In this document: positions 15,947-23,865 of the stretch, piece after piece
Position numbering within the stretch: position 1 is the stretch's first letter
How the letters are laid out: each line of letters begins with the position of its first letter
Origin: Desulfospira joergensenii DSM 10085
GTDB taxonomy: Bacteria; Desulfobacterota; Desulfobacteria; Desulfobacterales; Desulfobacteraceae
NCBI RefSeq assembly: GCF_000420085.1
Contig: NZ_ATUG01000002.1
Span: 620,001 to 684,000, forward strand
Length of the DNA: 64,000 bases
Direction: 5' to 3'
The notes under the pieces: model-generated
Databases searched by the model: none
Told to the model about the DNA's origin: nothing
The model's input: only the letters and a program-made list of their open reading frames with translations
Made by a program: the position numbers and the translations under genes

Positions 15947-18529
15947 ATGGACCAGAAACAGCTAAGAGAATTTGAGAGAAAATGCATCCAGGAGGAACCG
16001 GCCTATTGCTCGGCGGCCTGTCCCTTTCACATGGACGTAAAGGCCTTTTTAAGGCAGATGGCCAAGGAGGATGCGGACAAGGCCTTCAAGGTCATTGAAA
16101 CCCGGCTTCCCCTGCCGGAAATCATGGCCCGGATCTGTGATCACCCCTGCGAATCTTCATGCATCCGCAAAAAAATAGACAAACCCCTTTCCATCGGATT
16201 CCTGGAAAAGGTCTGCGCTCTGAGCCGGTCCAGGCAGAAAAAGATATTTTTACCCCCCCCCAAAGAAAACCGGGCCGGAATCTGGGGCTCGGGCCTGAGC
16301 AGTTTGACCGTGGCCTGGGATCTGGCCCTGAAAGGGGTGAGGATCACCCTGTTTGACCGGGCCGAGCCCTTTGGAGGACCCTTGCGCGGTTTTCCCATGC
16401 TGCCCCAGGAGATCCTGGACCTGGAACTGCAGAGACTGGTAGGCTTCGGGGTTGAGTGTAAGACCGCCCCTTCCCCGGAAACCGCTTTTTTCAGCGGGGA
16501 AGATTTTGATGCAGTATACCTGGGGTTTGATTCGGATTCCTTCCCTAGAAATCTGTCCGGTATGGAGCCCGGCATTGAGATGGATGAAAAGGGAATGCCC
16601 CTGAAGGATGAATTCACCCTCCAGACCCGCAACTCCAGCATCTTTGCAGGGGGATTTTCCCGGGACGGCCGGCCTGATACCCGGCTTTCCTTTCCCGCAG
16701 ACCTGGCCTTCCAGGGAAGAAAGGCGGCCGTATCCATGGACCGGTTCATGGCAAAGGTCTCCATGACTGCGGGGCGGGATCGGGAAGGCCCTTTTCAAAC
16801 CCGTCTGTCAACGGATACGACCCGGGTCGAGCCCTGTGCCCCCATTGTCCCGGATCTAGAAAAACCAAATTTGGAGCTTGCCGCCCGGGAGGCCGGACGC
16901 TGCATCCAGTGCGATTGCTCCAGGTGTATCCGGGTCTGTTCCTATATCCGGGAGTTCAAGGGCTTTCCCGGCAGGTATGCCAGGGAAATATACAATAACG
17001 CGGCCATTGTCATGGGAGAAAGAAAAGCCAATCTGCTGATCAATTCCTGCTCCCTGTGCCGGCTCTGTGAGACGGTCTGCCCCAATGATTTTTCCATGGC
17101 CGATCTCTGTTTGTCGGCCCGGCATGATATGAAAGAAAAGGGAAAAATGCCGCAGTCCGCCCATGAATTCGCCCTGGACCATATGGCCCGGGCCTCGGGC
17201 GGGGATTGCTTTTTTGCCCGCCATGCCCCGGGAACAGACGGGTCTGATCAGATCTTTTTTCCCGGGTGCCAGCTTACGGGATCTGCCCCGTTCCAGGTGG
17301 AAAAGGCCTATGATTTTTTACAGAATTACCTTTCCGGCAGAACCGGTTTTGTCTCGGGCTGCTGCGGAGCCCCGGCCTGGTGGGCCGGGGACAGGGAAAA
17401 ATTCGAGGCCAATATCCTTGGACTTAAGGCTTTCTGGGAAGCCTCGGGCTCCCCGCCCCTGATCACGGCCTGTACCTCCTGTTCTTCCATGCTGGCAGAG
17501 GCTCTTCCCGGAGCAGAGATCCGGTCTATATACGAAGACATGGCCGGCATCATGGATAAAGATTCCGGGGCGGTTGCGGACCTATCAAAAGATCCGGGGG
17601 GCTGCTGTCAAACCGGCACTCTCCTGCTGGAACCGGTCAACATCATTGATCCCTGCACGGCCCGGGAGGATTCCGGAGTCAGAAAGGCGGTGAGAAAGCT
17701 GGTTCGGTATGCCGGCCTTACAATTGAGGATTTGCCGGCCTCGGGCAGCCTGACCGAGTGCTGCGGGTTCGGAGGCCTGGTCTTCAACGCCAACCCGAAG
17801 CTGTCCAAAAAAATCATCCAAGAAAGGGCAGGACAGAGTCCCCGGGATTTTATCGCCTATTGCGCCATGTGCCGGGACCGGCTGGCCTCGGCGGAAAAGA
17901 AAGCCCTCCATGTCCTGGATCTGTTCTGGCCGGGGACGGATCATCCCGAACTCCGGAAGGATCCGGGGTTTTCAAAGCGGCAGGATACCCTGACCGCGGT
18001 AAAGAATGAGTTTCTGGGCAGAATCTGGCGGGAGAAAGCCAAGTCCGGAGAAAAAACAGACCCCCGGATCCGGATAAGCCCGGAAGTGGAAGATGCGCTG
18101 GAAAACCGGTTCATCCTGGTTTCGGACATCCAAAAGGTCCTGGAAGAATATGAGTCCACGGGCGTTTGTTTTTTAAATCCGGAAAAAGGAAGCAGGATCG
18201 CATTTTACCGGCCCTCCCGGGTCTGTTTCTGGGTGGAGTTTATCCAGAAGGAGGACCGGTTTGAAATCCTTTCCGCCTGGAGCCACCGAATGGAGGTGGA
18301 GGCCAATGGGGACTGTATTCCCGGACCGCCCACCCATCCCCTGGAAACCCCGGTTCTGTGCGGCCCCTGCAATCTGCCCCTGGAGTACTATAAAAATAAT
18401 ATGACCTACCTGGGGTCCCGGTTTGACGTGGCCCTGCCCCAGTGCAGCCGATGCAAAGCTGTTTTTATTTCTTCGGAACTGACCCACGGCAAAATAGAGG
18501 AGGTGGAAAAAATCCTTGAAGACAAATAA
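15947..18529 (+). CDS. Fused FeS/flavin redox protein with CCG domains and DVU1557-like tail
   Basis: This is an 860-residue multidomain cytoplasmic protein. Residues 1-90 resemble the GltD-like N-terminal FeS domain (CSAACPFHMD, CDHPCESSC). About 107-275 form a pyridine-nucleotide/FAD fold with a weak motif GSGLSSLTVAWDL. Residues ~318-390 carry cysteine clusters CIQCDCSRCIRVC and CSLCRLCETVCP for two 4Fe-4S centres. From ~438 come heterodisulfide-reductase-like CCG domains (GCCGAPAW, ECCGFGG). The last ~120 residues match the small DVU1557-type redox protein, with CGPCNLPL and CSRCKAV. In D. vulgaris I recall these as separate genes. It probably moves electrons from the aldehyde oxidoreductase to NAD(P) or a thiol/disulfide partner. 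No strong ribosome-binding site is visible at the ATG. Confidence 0.83.
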   Translation: MDQKQLREFERKCIQEEPAYCSAACPFHMDVKAFLRQMAKEDADKAFKVIETRLPLPEIMARICDHPCESSCIRKKIDKPLSIGFLEKVCALSRSRQKKIFLPPPKENRAGIWGSGLSSLTVAWDLALKGVRITLFDRAEPFGGPLRGFPMLPQEILDLELQRLVGFGVECKTAPSPETAFFSGEDFDAVYLGFDSDSFPRNLSGMEPGIEMDEKGMPLKDEFTLQTRNSSIFAGGFSRDGRPDTRLSFPADLAFQGRKAAVSMDRFMAKVSMTAGRDREGPFQTRLSTDTTRVEPCAPIVPDLEKPNLELAAREAGRCIQCDCSRCIRVCSYIREFKGFPGRYAREIYNNAAIVMGERKANLLINSCSLCRLCETVCPNDFSMADLCLSARHDMKEKGKMPQSAHEFALDHMARASGGDCFFARHAPGTDGSDQIFFPGCQLTGSAPFQVEKAYDFLQNYLSGRTGFVSGCCGAPAWWAGDREKFEANILGLKAFWEASGSPPLITACTSCSSMLAEALPGAEIRSIYEDMAGIMDKDSGAVADLSKDPGGCCQTGTLLLEPVNIIDPCTAREDSGVRKAVRKLVRYAGLTIEDLPASGSLTECCGFGGLVFNANPKLSKKIIQERAGQSPRDFIAYCAMCRDRLASAEKKALHVLDLFWPGTDHPELRKDPGFSKRQDTLTAVKNEFLGRIWREKAKSGEKTDPRIRISPEVEDALENRFILVSDIQKVLEEYESTGVCFLNPEKGSRIAFYRPSRVCFWVEFIQKEDRFEILSAWSHRMEVEANGDCIPGPPTHPLETPVLCGPCNLPLEYYKNNMTYLGSRFDVALPQCSRCKAVFISSELTHGKIEEVEKILEDK

Positions 18530-19328
18530 TCCTTATCAACCGGTTGATCCGTCCGTTGAACCGGGAAATATTCCTAGAATCCGTACCGGGGAGATACCCT
18601 TTTTGTTCCGGCAGAAGGCCCTGATCAATGTAACCGGTCATACCCTGAGGCCCGGGGGGCTCATGCTCACCAGCCGGGCCGTGGATTTCTGCGGGTTTGA
18701 TCCCGGGGCCAGGGTCCTGGATGCCGGCTGCGGATACGGAATGACGGCCAGGTACCTGTCTGACCGGTTTGGGATCCGGGCCCTGGGAGCAGACCTGGGC
18801 CTGGATATGCTGGAGATGGCCGCGGCCAAATCCGGGGACCGGATTCCCTTTGCCCAGGTGAAGCTCCCCTTTCTTCCTTTTGGGTCAGGATCCCTGGACG
18901 GGATATTCTCTGAGTGTGTCTTTTCCCTGATCCGGGAAAAGGAGCGGTGCCTGGAGGAGTTTTTACGATGCCTCCGGCGGAACGGGAAGCTGATCCTGAC
19001 GGATCTCTACATCCCCCAGAGATTCGCAGGCATGGAACCGGAAACCAGAAACCCAAGCCAGGCGTTCTCCTGCCTGGACGGAGCCCTGCCCATCCTGGAT
19101 CTGATCCGGACCATTGAAGATGCCGGGTTTCAAATTGACATCATCGAAGATCACACCCGGCTTTTAAAGCAGCTGGCCGGCCAGATGATTTTTGAACATG
19201 GAAGCCTGGACCGGTTCTGGGAAAAAACAGATGCCCGGATCTGTGACTCCGGCCTTGCCTCTTCCTGCAGGTCCGGGCGCCTGAGGCCCGGGTACTGCAT
19301 GATCATCGCCGGAAAATATAAGGCCTAG
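18516..19328 (+). CDS. SAM-dependent methyltransferase (DVU1556/TrsM-like)
   Basis: This is a 270-residue class I methyltransferase starting at a TTG that overlaps the preceding gene by 14 bases; AGGAGG lies 12 bases upstream. The SAM-binding motif I is VLDAGCGYGMTARYL near residues 66-80, followed by GADLGLDML. The C-terminal part has a conserved-looking GSLDRFWEKTD and a Cys pair region (DSGLASSCRSGRLRPGYCMI). I recall this family as TrsM, found beside the radical SAM protein TrsS. Its substrate is unknown; in this operon it could modify a cofactor or peptide linked to the molybdenum enzyme. Confidence 0.82.
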   Translation: MKTNNPYQPVDPSVEPGNIPRIRTGEIPFLFRQKALINVTGHTLRPGGLMLTSRAVDFCGFDPGARVLDAGCGYGMTARYLSDRFGIRALGADLGLDMLEMAAAKSGDRIPFAQVKLPFLPFGSGSLDGIFSECVFSLIREKERCLEEFLRCLRRNGKLILTDLYIPQRFAGMEPETRNPSQAFSCLDGALPILDLIRTIEDAGFQIDIIEDHTRLLKQLAGQMIFEHGSLDRFWEKTDARICDSGLASSCRSGRLRPGYCMIIAGKYKA

Positions 19329-19344
19329 GAAATTGGGATACGAT

Positions 19345-19770
19345 ATGATTCAGATGGAAATCTTAAAATTAAAAAACCAGGGATACTGCTGCAGTCAGAT
19401 CATGGTGAAAATGCTCCTTGATCTCATGGGCAGGGAAAATCCAGACCTGGTGGATTTCAGCCGGGGACTCTGCATGGGCTCGGGCAGGGCAGAGGGCCCC
19501 TGCGGAATTTTCACCGCCGGCATGGGAATCCTGGCCATGATGGCCAAAGAGGAAAAAGATGTCCTGGCCCTGATGCAGGAAGCCTGGATCGATTTCTTTG
19601 ACACGGCAGTCCCTGAACCGGGCAGAACCGCCTGCCGGGAGATCAGCGGGGAATTTTATCCCCAGCCGGATCCCCGGACCTGCGGGAATCTTCTGGATCA
19701 GTCCTTTTCCTCACTTCTGGCCCTTGTCCAGGAAAACGGATTTGATCCCCAGGATTTTGGGGAAGAATAG
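19345..19770 (+). CDS. C-GCAxxG-C-C-like redox protein (DVU1555-like)
   Basis: This is a 141-residue protein. An in-frame TTG at 19333 is possible, but the ATG at 19345 gives the usual start IQMEILKLKNQGYCCSQ. The C_GCAxxG_C_C arrangement is present in variant form: GYCCSQ at the N-terminus, CMGSGRAEGPCGIFTAG in the middle (CG..TAG replacing GCAxxG), TACREI and RTCGNLLDQ near the end. The family is thought to bind FeS clusters or act as a thiol redox carrier. It starts 16 bases after the methyltransferase stop and is followed by the radical SAM gene. Confidence 0.82.
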   Translation: MIQMEILKLKNQGYCCSQIMVKMLLDLMGRENPDLVDFSRGLCMGSGRAEGPCGIFTAGMGILAMMAKEEKDVLALMQEAWIDFFDTAVPEPGRTACREISGEFYPQPDPRTCGNLLDQSFSSLLALVQENGFDPQDFGEE

Positions 19771-19780
19771 GACCTGGATA

Positions 19781-21166
19781 TTGAACCCGAATCTTTCCGA
19801 CCCCAGCCTTCTTTCTACAACCCAGAGCCTCTGTCCGGTCTGTATGGAACCGGTTCCCGCCGCACGGGTCCTGGAGTCGGATATGGTTTTTCTGGAAAAA
19901 ACCTGTCCCGTCCACGGAAATTTCAGGGTCAAAATCTGGAAGGGCAGGGATTCTTTCCAGACCTGGACCCGGCCCAAAATTCCCATTCCGGACCGGTTCA
20001 GCATGACCGGGACGGCCAGGGGATGCCCTTTTGACTGCGGGCTCTGTCCCGAACACCGGCAGCACACCTGCACCGCAGTTCTGGAGATTACGGCCCGATG
20101 CAACCTGAAATGTCAATTCTGTTTTGCAGGGTCAGGTCCGGGACAAGGGGACCCTGATCCCTCCCTGGAAGAGATTTCCCAGATGCTGGATTCGGTATGG
20201 AAGGTCAGCCCCAAGGCCAATCTCCAGATATCCGGAGGAGAACCCAGCCTTCGCCGGGATCTGCCCCGGATTGTTGAATCTGCCCGGGAAACCGGGTTCG
20301 GATTTATCCAGCTCAACACAAACGGAATATTGATCTCCCGGGAAAGATCCATGGCCAAAACCCTGAAGTCTGCCGGGCTTTCCTCGGTTTTTCTCCAGTT
20401 TGACGGGGTATCGGACCGGGTGTACCGAGACCTGCGGGGCCAGGACCTGTTTAAGGCCAAGCAGGAGGCCGTATCCAATTGCATAGAGGCCGGCCTGGGC
20501 GTGGTTCTGGTGCCCACCCTGGTTCCGGGGGTGAATATCAGCCAGGTCGGGCCCATTCTGGAGTTTGCCCTGGACCGGTTACCGGGCATCCGGGGGGTCC
20601 ACTTCCAGCCGGTAGCCTGGTTTGGACGCTGCCCGGTTCTGCCCGGGAAAGGGGGGCCGTCGTTTGACACCGGACCCGGGGACAATGACCGGATCACCAT
20701 CCCTGAAATCCTGGAAGAGATAGAAGTCCAGACCCAGGGCAGATTCAGGCGGGAGGATTTCAGGCCCCCGGGGTGCGAACATTCCCTTTGTTCCTTTAAC
20801 GGAAAATTTCTGATTAAAGAGAGGGGCATTCCTGAACCTCTGACTGGACCGGATATTGGCTGCTGCACCCCCATTCCCGCTGAAAAGGGGGCGGCCAGGG
20901 CCAAAGCTTCCACAGCCCTGCATTGGAAGGCCCCGGGGCCGGATCCTGCCCCGGGGAAGATCTGGGACGGTCTGGATCAATTTTTGAACCGGGCCCGGAC
21001 CCGGCTTTTTTCCGTGTCCGGCATGGCATTCCAGGATATATGGAATCTTGATCTGGAAAGGCTCAAGGGCTGCTGCATCCACAGCGTGGCCCCGGACGGC
21101 CGCCTGATACCCTTTTGTGCCTATAACCTGACCAGTGCCGCGGGAAAAGGAGTCCATCGGAAATGA
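19781..21166 (+). CDS. Radical SAM protein, TrsS-like
   Basis: This is a 461-residue protein. The start is uncertain: the frame stays open into the preceding gene, but homology begins after TTG 19781 with QSLCPVCMEPVPA, a zinc-type knuckle paired with CPVHG. The radical SAM motif is ARCNLKCQFC near residues 104-113, with ISGGEPSLRRDLP and LNTNG as further SAM-binding elements. Later cysteines include CGLCP, GCEHSLC, GCCTP, GCCIHS and FCAYN, suggesting extra FeS clusters as in SPASM-like enzymes. Related proteins are, from memory, sometimes selenoproteins; this frame has no in-frame TGA, so Cys is used throughout. The product of the reaction is unknown. It overlaps the ligase gene by four bases. 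Confidence 0.83.
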   Translation: MNPNLSDPSLLSTTQSLCPVCMEPVPAARVLESDMVFLEKTCPVHGNFRVKIWKGRDSFQTWTRPKIPIPDRFSMTGTARGCPFDCGLCPEHRQHTCTAVLEITARCNLKCQFCFAGSGPGQGDPDPSLEEISQMLDSVWKVSPKANLQISGGEPSLRRDLPRIVESARETGFGFIQLNTNGILISRERSMAKTLKSAGLSSVFLQFDGVSDRVYRDLRGQDLFKAKQEAVSNCIEAGLGVVLVPTLVPGVNISQVGPILEFALDRLPGIRGVHFQPVAWFGRCPVLPGKGGPSFDTGPGDNDRITIPEILEEIEVQTQGRFRREDFRPPGCEHSLCSFNGKFLIKERGIPEPLTGPDIGCCTPIPAEKGAARAKASTALHWKAPGPDPAPGKIWDGLDQFLNRARTRLFSVSGMAFQDIWNLDLERLKGCCIHSVAPDGRLIPFCAYNLTSAAGKGVHRK

Positions 21167-22512
21167 ACCAACTGCCGACCGCCTTTCTTGATGCCTGGCA
21201 ATGGGAAAAGATCCGGTTTCAGTTTCCGGGAGAAAAGAGCCGGGAGACTCTTGAGCGATATCAATGGTCTGCCATTCAGAAGCTCCTGGGCCATGTCATG
21301 GAAAACAGCCCTTTTTACCGGGACCATTTCAGGGATCATCATCCCAAAAGTCTTAAGGGGTATCTGGATTTTTCTTCTCTTCCCTTTACCTTTCCCGGCC
21401 ATGTCCGGAAAAAGCCCATGAAGTTCCTATGTGTTCCCCAGGACCGGATCAGCCGGATCGTCACCCTGGAAACCTCGGGCACCACAGGCCGGCCCAAACG
21501 GATTTTTTTTACGGATCAGGATCTGGAGAAGACAATTGAATTTTTCAGGATCGTCATCTCCCGGCTGACCCGGCCCAAAGACCGGGTCCTGGTCCTGCTG
21601 CCCGGGCAGACTCCCGGGAGTGCCGGGGACCTGCTGAAAACCGCCATGGATGGCATCGGTGTAAAGGCTAAGATCTTTGGTTTGATTACCGATGGGTCCG
21701 GGGCGCTGGAGACCGTCAGACAGCTCTCCCCCTCCCTGATCATCGGGCTGCCGGTTCAGATTCTGGCCCTGGCCCAGTTCATGGCCCGGGAAAAGCTCCG
21801 GGCTCCTCTTCTCTCCCATGTGATCCTCACCTCGGACCAGGTCTCTTCTGCCCTGAAAAACCGGGTGGCCAATCTGCTGGACTGCCGGGTGTTTGACCAC
21901 TACGGGCTGACTGAAACCGGTTTTGGGGGCGGAATTGACTGTTTTGCCCACCAGGGGTACCATCTCAGGGAAGTGGACCTGTTCTTTGAAATTGTGGATC
22001 CGGATACGGGAAGACCTCTGCCCCCGGGAAAATGGGGAGAGGTGGCCGTGACCACCCTGACCCGGACCGGCATGCCCCTGATCCGTTACCGTACCGGGGA
22101 TATGTCCCGGTTTTTGAAAGATCCCTGTGCCTGCGGAAGCCTGTTCAGGCGGATGGACTATGTCTGCGGCCGCAGGGCCCATACCCTCCCCTTGTCCTCG
22201 GGTCAGACCCTTGCCATGGCCGATGTGGACGCGCTTTTTTTCAGGATTCCGGGGGTGGTGGATGTCCAGGCCTCCCTGGTATCCGGATCAACCCCTCCTG
22301 TGCTTGATATTTTTTTGAAAATCATTGATAATTCCCGGATCCGGGCGGACCTTGTCCGCCAATGCCTGGATTTTTCTCCCAGGCTTAAACAGGCGGTGGA
22401 GACCGGCGCCCTGGCCCTGGGTTCTCTTCAAACCCGTCCCTTTGGTTTTACAGACACCTACCAGGGCAAACGATTGATTCAAACCCGGAACAAAGAAGAG
22501 GCTGACCCATGA
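21163..22512 (+). CDS. AMP-dependent ligase, PaaK-like (DVU1553-like)
   Basis: This is a 449-residue protein of the ANL adenylating superfamily, closest in style to phenylacetate-CoA ligase. The phosphate-binding loop is LETSGTTGRPK near residues 103-113. YGLTETGFGGG (near 247) and YRTGDMSRF (near 310) are the other signatures. It would activate a carboxylate with ATP, then load CoA or another thiol or amine. Within this operon the acid produced by the aldehyde oxidoreductase is a plausible substrate, or it may work with the radical SAM and methyltransferase genes. Overlaps of four bases on both sides show tight translational coupling. Confidence 0.87.
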   Translation: MNQLPTAFLDAWQWEKIRFQFPGEKSRETLERYQWSAIQKLLGHVMENSPFYRDHFRDHHPKSLKGYLDFSSLPFTFPGHVRKKPMKFLCVPQDRISRIVTLETSGTTGRPKRIFFTDQDLEKTIEFFRIVISRLTRPKDRVLVLLPGQTPGSAGDLLKTAMDGIGVKAKIFGLITDGSGALETVRQLSPSLIIGLPVQILALAQFMAREKLRAPLLSHVILTSDQVSSALKNRVANLLDCRVFDHYGLTETGFGGGIDCFAHQGYHLREVDLFFEIVDPDTGRPLPPGKWGEVAVTTLTRTGMPLIRYRTGDMSRFLKDPCACGSLFRRMDYVCGRRAHTLPLSSGQTLAMADVDALFFRIPGVVDVQASLVSGSTPPVLDIFLKIIDNSRIRADLVRQCLDFSPRLKQAVETGALALGSLQTRPFGFTDTYQGKRLIQTRNKEEADP

Positions 22513-23549
22513 AGTACTATGAAAAAGAGAAGCTGCGTGCCGTTCCCGTTGAAGAGGCTGTGGGAATGATCCTCACCCATGACATCACCCGGATCGTGCC
22601 GGATCTGTTCAAGGGGCCTGAATTTAAAAAAGGGCATGTCATCCAATCTTCGGATGTGGAAAAACTTCTGGATCTGGGCAAGCGTCATATCTATGCGACC
22701 GGCCTTGACGGGGAAGTCCACGAAGATCCGGCGGCCCTTCGCATCGCCCGGGCCGCCCGGGGCCGCCTCATTGATATCAGCGATCCCAGTGAGGGCAAGG
22801 TGGGATTCAGGGCCAGGACCCAGGGCCTGTTGAAAATCAATGTTGAGGGACTGGCCGCCCTGAACCGGATCGAGGATGTGATCTTTGCCAGCCTTCACAC
22901 CCACCAGGTGGTTGGGCCGGGCCAGGAACTGGCCGGCACCCGGGTCATCCCCCTGTCCATTGACGAGGACAGGGTAAAGGAGGCCGAAAAGGTCTGTAAA
23001 GAATTTTTTCCCATCATTGCAGTCCTTCCCCTTGCTCGTCTGGCCGTGGGCCTGGTGGTAACGGGTTCAGAGGTGTTCAACGGCCGGATCCGGGACGGGT
23101 TCGGACCTGTGGTTCAAGAAAAATTTGAAGCCCTGGGATCCGGGATACTGGAAAAGATCCTGGTCTCAGATGATATGGACATGACCGTGGAGGCCATCCA
23201 GGGACTTTTGGCCCGGGGCGCGAAAATGATCGCCGTCACCGGGGGCATGTCCGTGGACCCCGACGACCTGACCCCGGCGGCCATCCGGGCGGCAGGAGGA
23301 AATATCGTCTCCTACGGGGCTCCGGTCCTGCCCGGGGCCATGTTCATGCTGGCCCATATCGGGGAGGTGCCGGTCATCGGTCTCCCCGGCTGTGTCATGT
23401 ACCATCGGGCTTCCATTTTTGATCTTGTGGTTCCCCGGCTCCTGGCCGGGGAAACCCTGTCCAGGTCCGACATCGACCTCATGGGCCACGGCGGGTTCTG
23501 CTCCAGCTGCAAAACCTGTCGGTTCCCGGTTTGCAGCTTCGGTAAATAG
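22509..23549 (+). CDS. Molybdopterin-binding protein with Cys-rich C-terminus
   Basis: This is a 346-residue protein. Residues ~175-310 form the MoaB/MoeA-type molybdopterin-binding domain: GLVVTGSEVFNGRI, MIAVTGGMSVDPDDLTP and PVIGLPGCVMYH. The N-terminal half carries a preceding region (EAVGMILTHDITRI) as in short MoeA-related proteins. The last residues form a cysteine cluster, GGFCSSCKTCRFPVCSFGK, which could bind an FeS cluster or zinc. It probably helps insert or modify the molybdenum cofactor for the aldehyde oxidoreductase encoded at the front of the operon. It is the last gene; a terminator-like hairpin follows. Confidence 0.87.
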   Translation: MKYYEKEKLRAVPVEEAVGMILTHDITRIVPDLFKGPEFKKGHVIQSSDVEKLLDLGKRHIYATGLDGEVHEDPAALRIARAARGRLIDISDPSEGKVGFRARTQGLLKINVEGLAALNRIEDVIFASLHTHQVVGPGQELAGTRVIPLSIDEDRVKEAEKVCKEFFPIIAVLPLARLAVGLVVTGSEVFNGRIRDGFGPVVQEKFEALGSGILEKILVSDDMDMTVEAIQGLLARGAKMIAVTGGMSVDPDDLTPAAIRAAGGNIVSYGAPVLPGAMFMLAHIGEVPVIGLPGCVMYHRASIFDLVVPRLLAGETLSRSDIDLMGHGGFCSSCKTCRFPVCSFGK

Positions 23550-23580
23550 GGCAGTATTGATTTGATCTCCATTATCGGGT

Positions 23581-23605
23581 AGGGTTGAACAATACAAACC
23601 CTTTT
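23581..23605 (+). terminator. Candidate terminator of the Mop operon
   Basis: AGGGTT at 23581-23586 pairs with AACCCT at 23597-23602, followed by TTT. The stem is only six pairs, but it lies 31 bases after the last operon stop. Confidence 0.5.
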
Positions 23606-23618
23606 GGTCAAGATTAAA

Positions 23619-23865
23619 ATGCATATTTTCGGGAACCTGCCCATACGATACAAGTTGTTCTTTACCTATGCCCTGGTCTCCCTGGTCGTTTTTTCCTTAA
23701 GTTTTTCCCTGCTTTTCTTTTAAAAATCATCTGAGGACCATTGCAGAGAAAAACCGGAAATTTATGAGCTTACGGCAGATTCCCCGAATCCTGAACGCCA
23801 TCAACGATTCAGGCCGACTCCCGGATCCATATCCCCATGGGTCAGGGGATCAGTTCATCATGTAA
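23619..23865 (+). pseudogene. Remnant of a membrane sensor protein
   Basis: ATG at 23619 opens a 34-codon frame encoding a typical sensor N-terminus (FGNLPIRYKLFFTY followed by a hydrophobic helix) that stops at 23721. In another frame directly after, the sequence reads KNHLRTIAEKNRKF and runs on to a stop at 23863. Those two pieces look like parts of one cache-domain sensor kinase or diguanylate cyclase, from which most of the sensor region and all of the output domain are missing and the frame is broken in an A/T run. The 3' end overlaps the end of the HDOD gene on the other strand. Confidence 0.5.
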
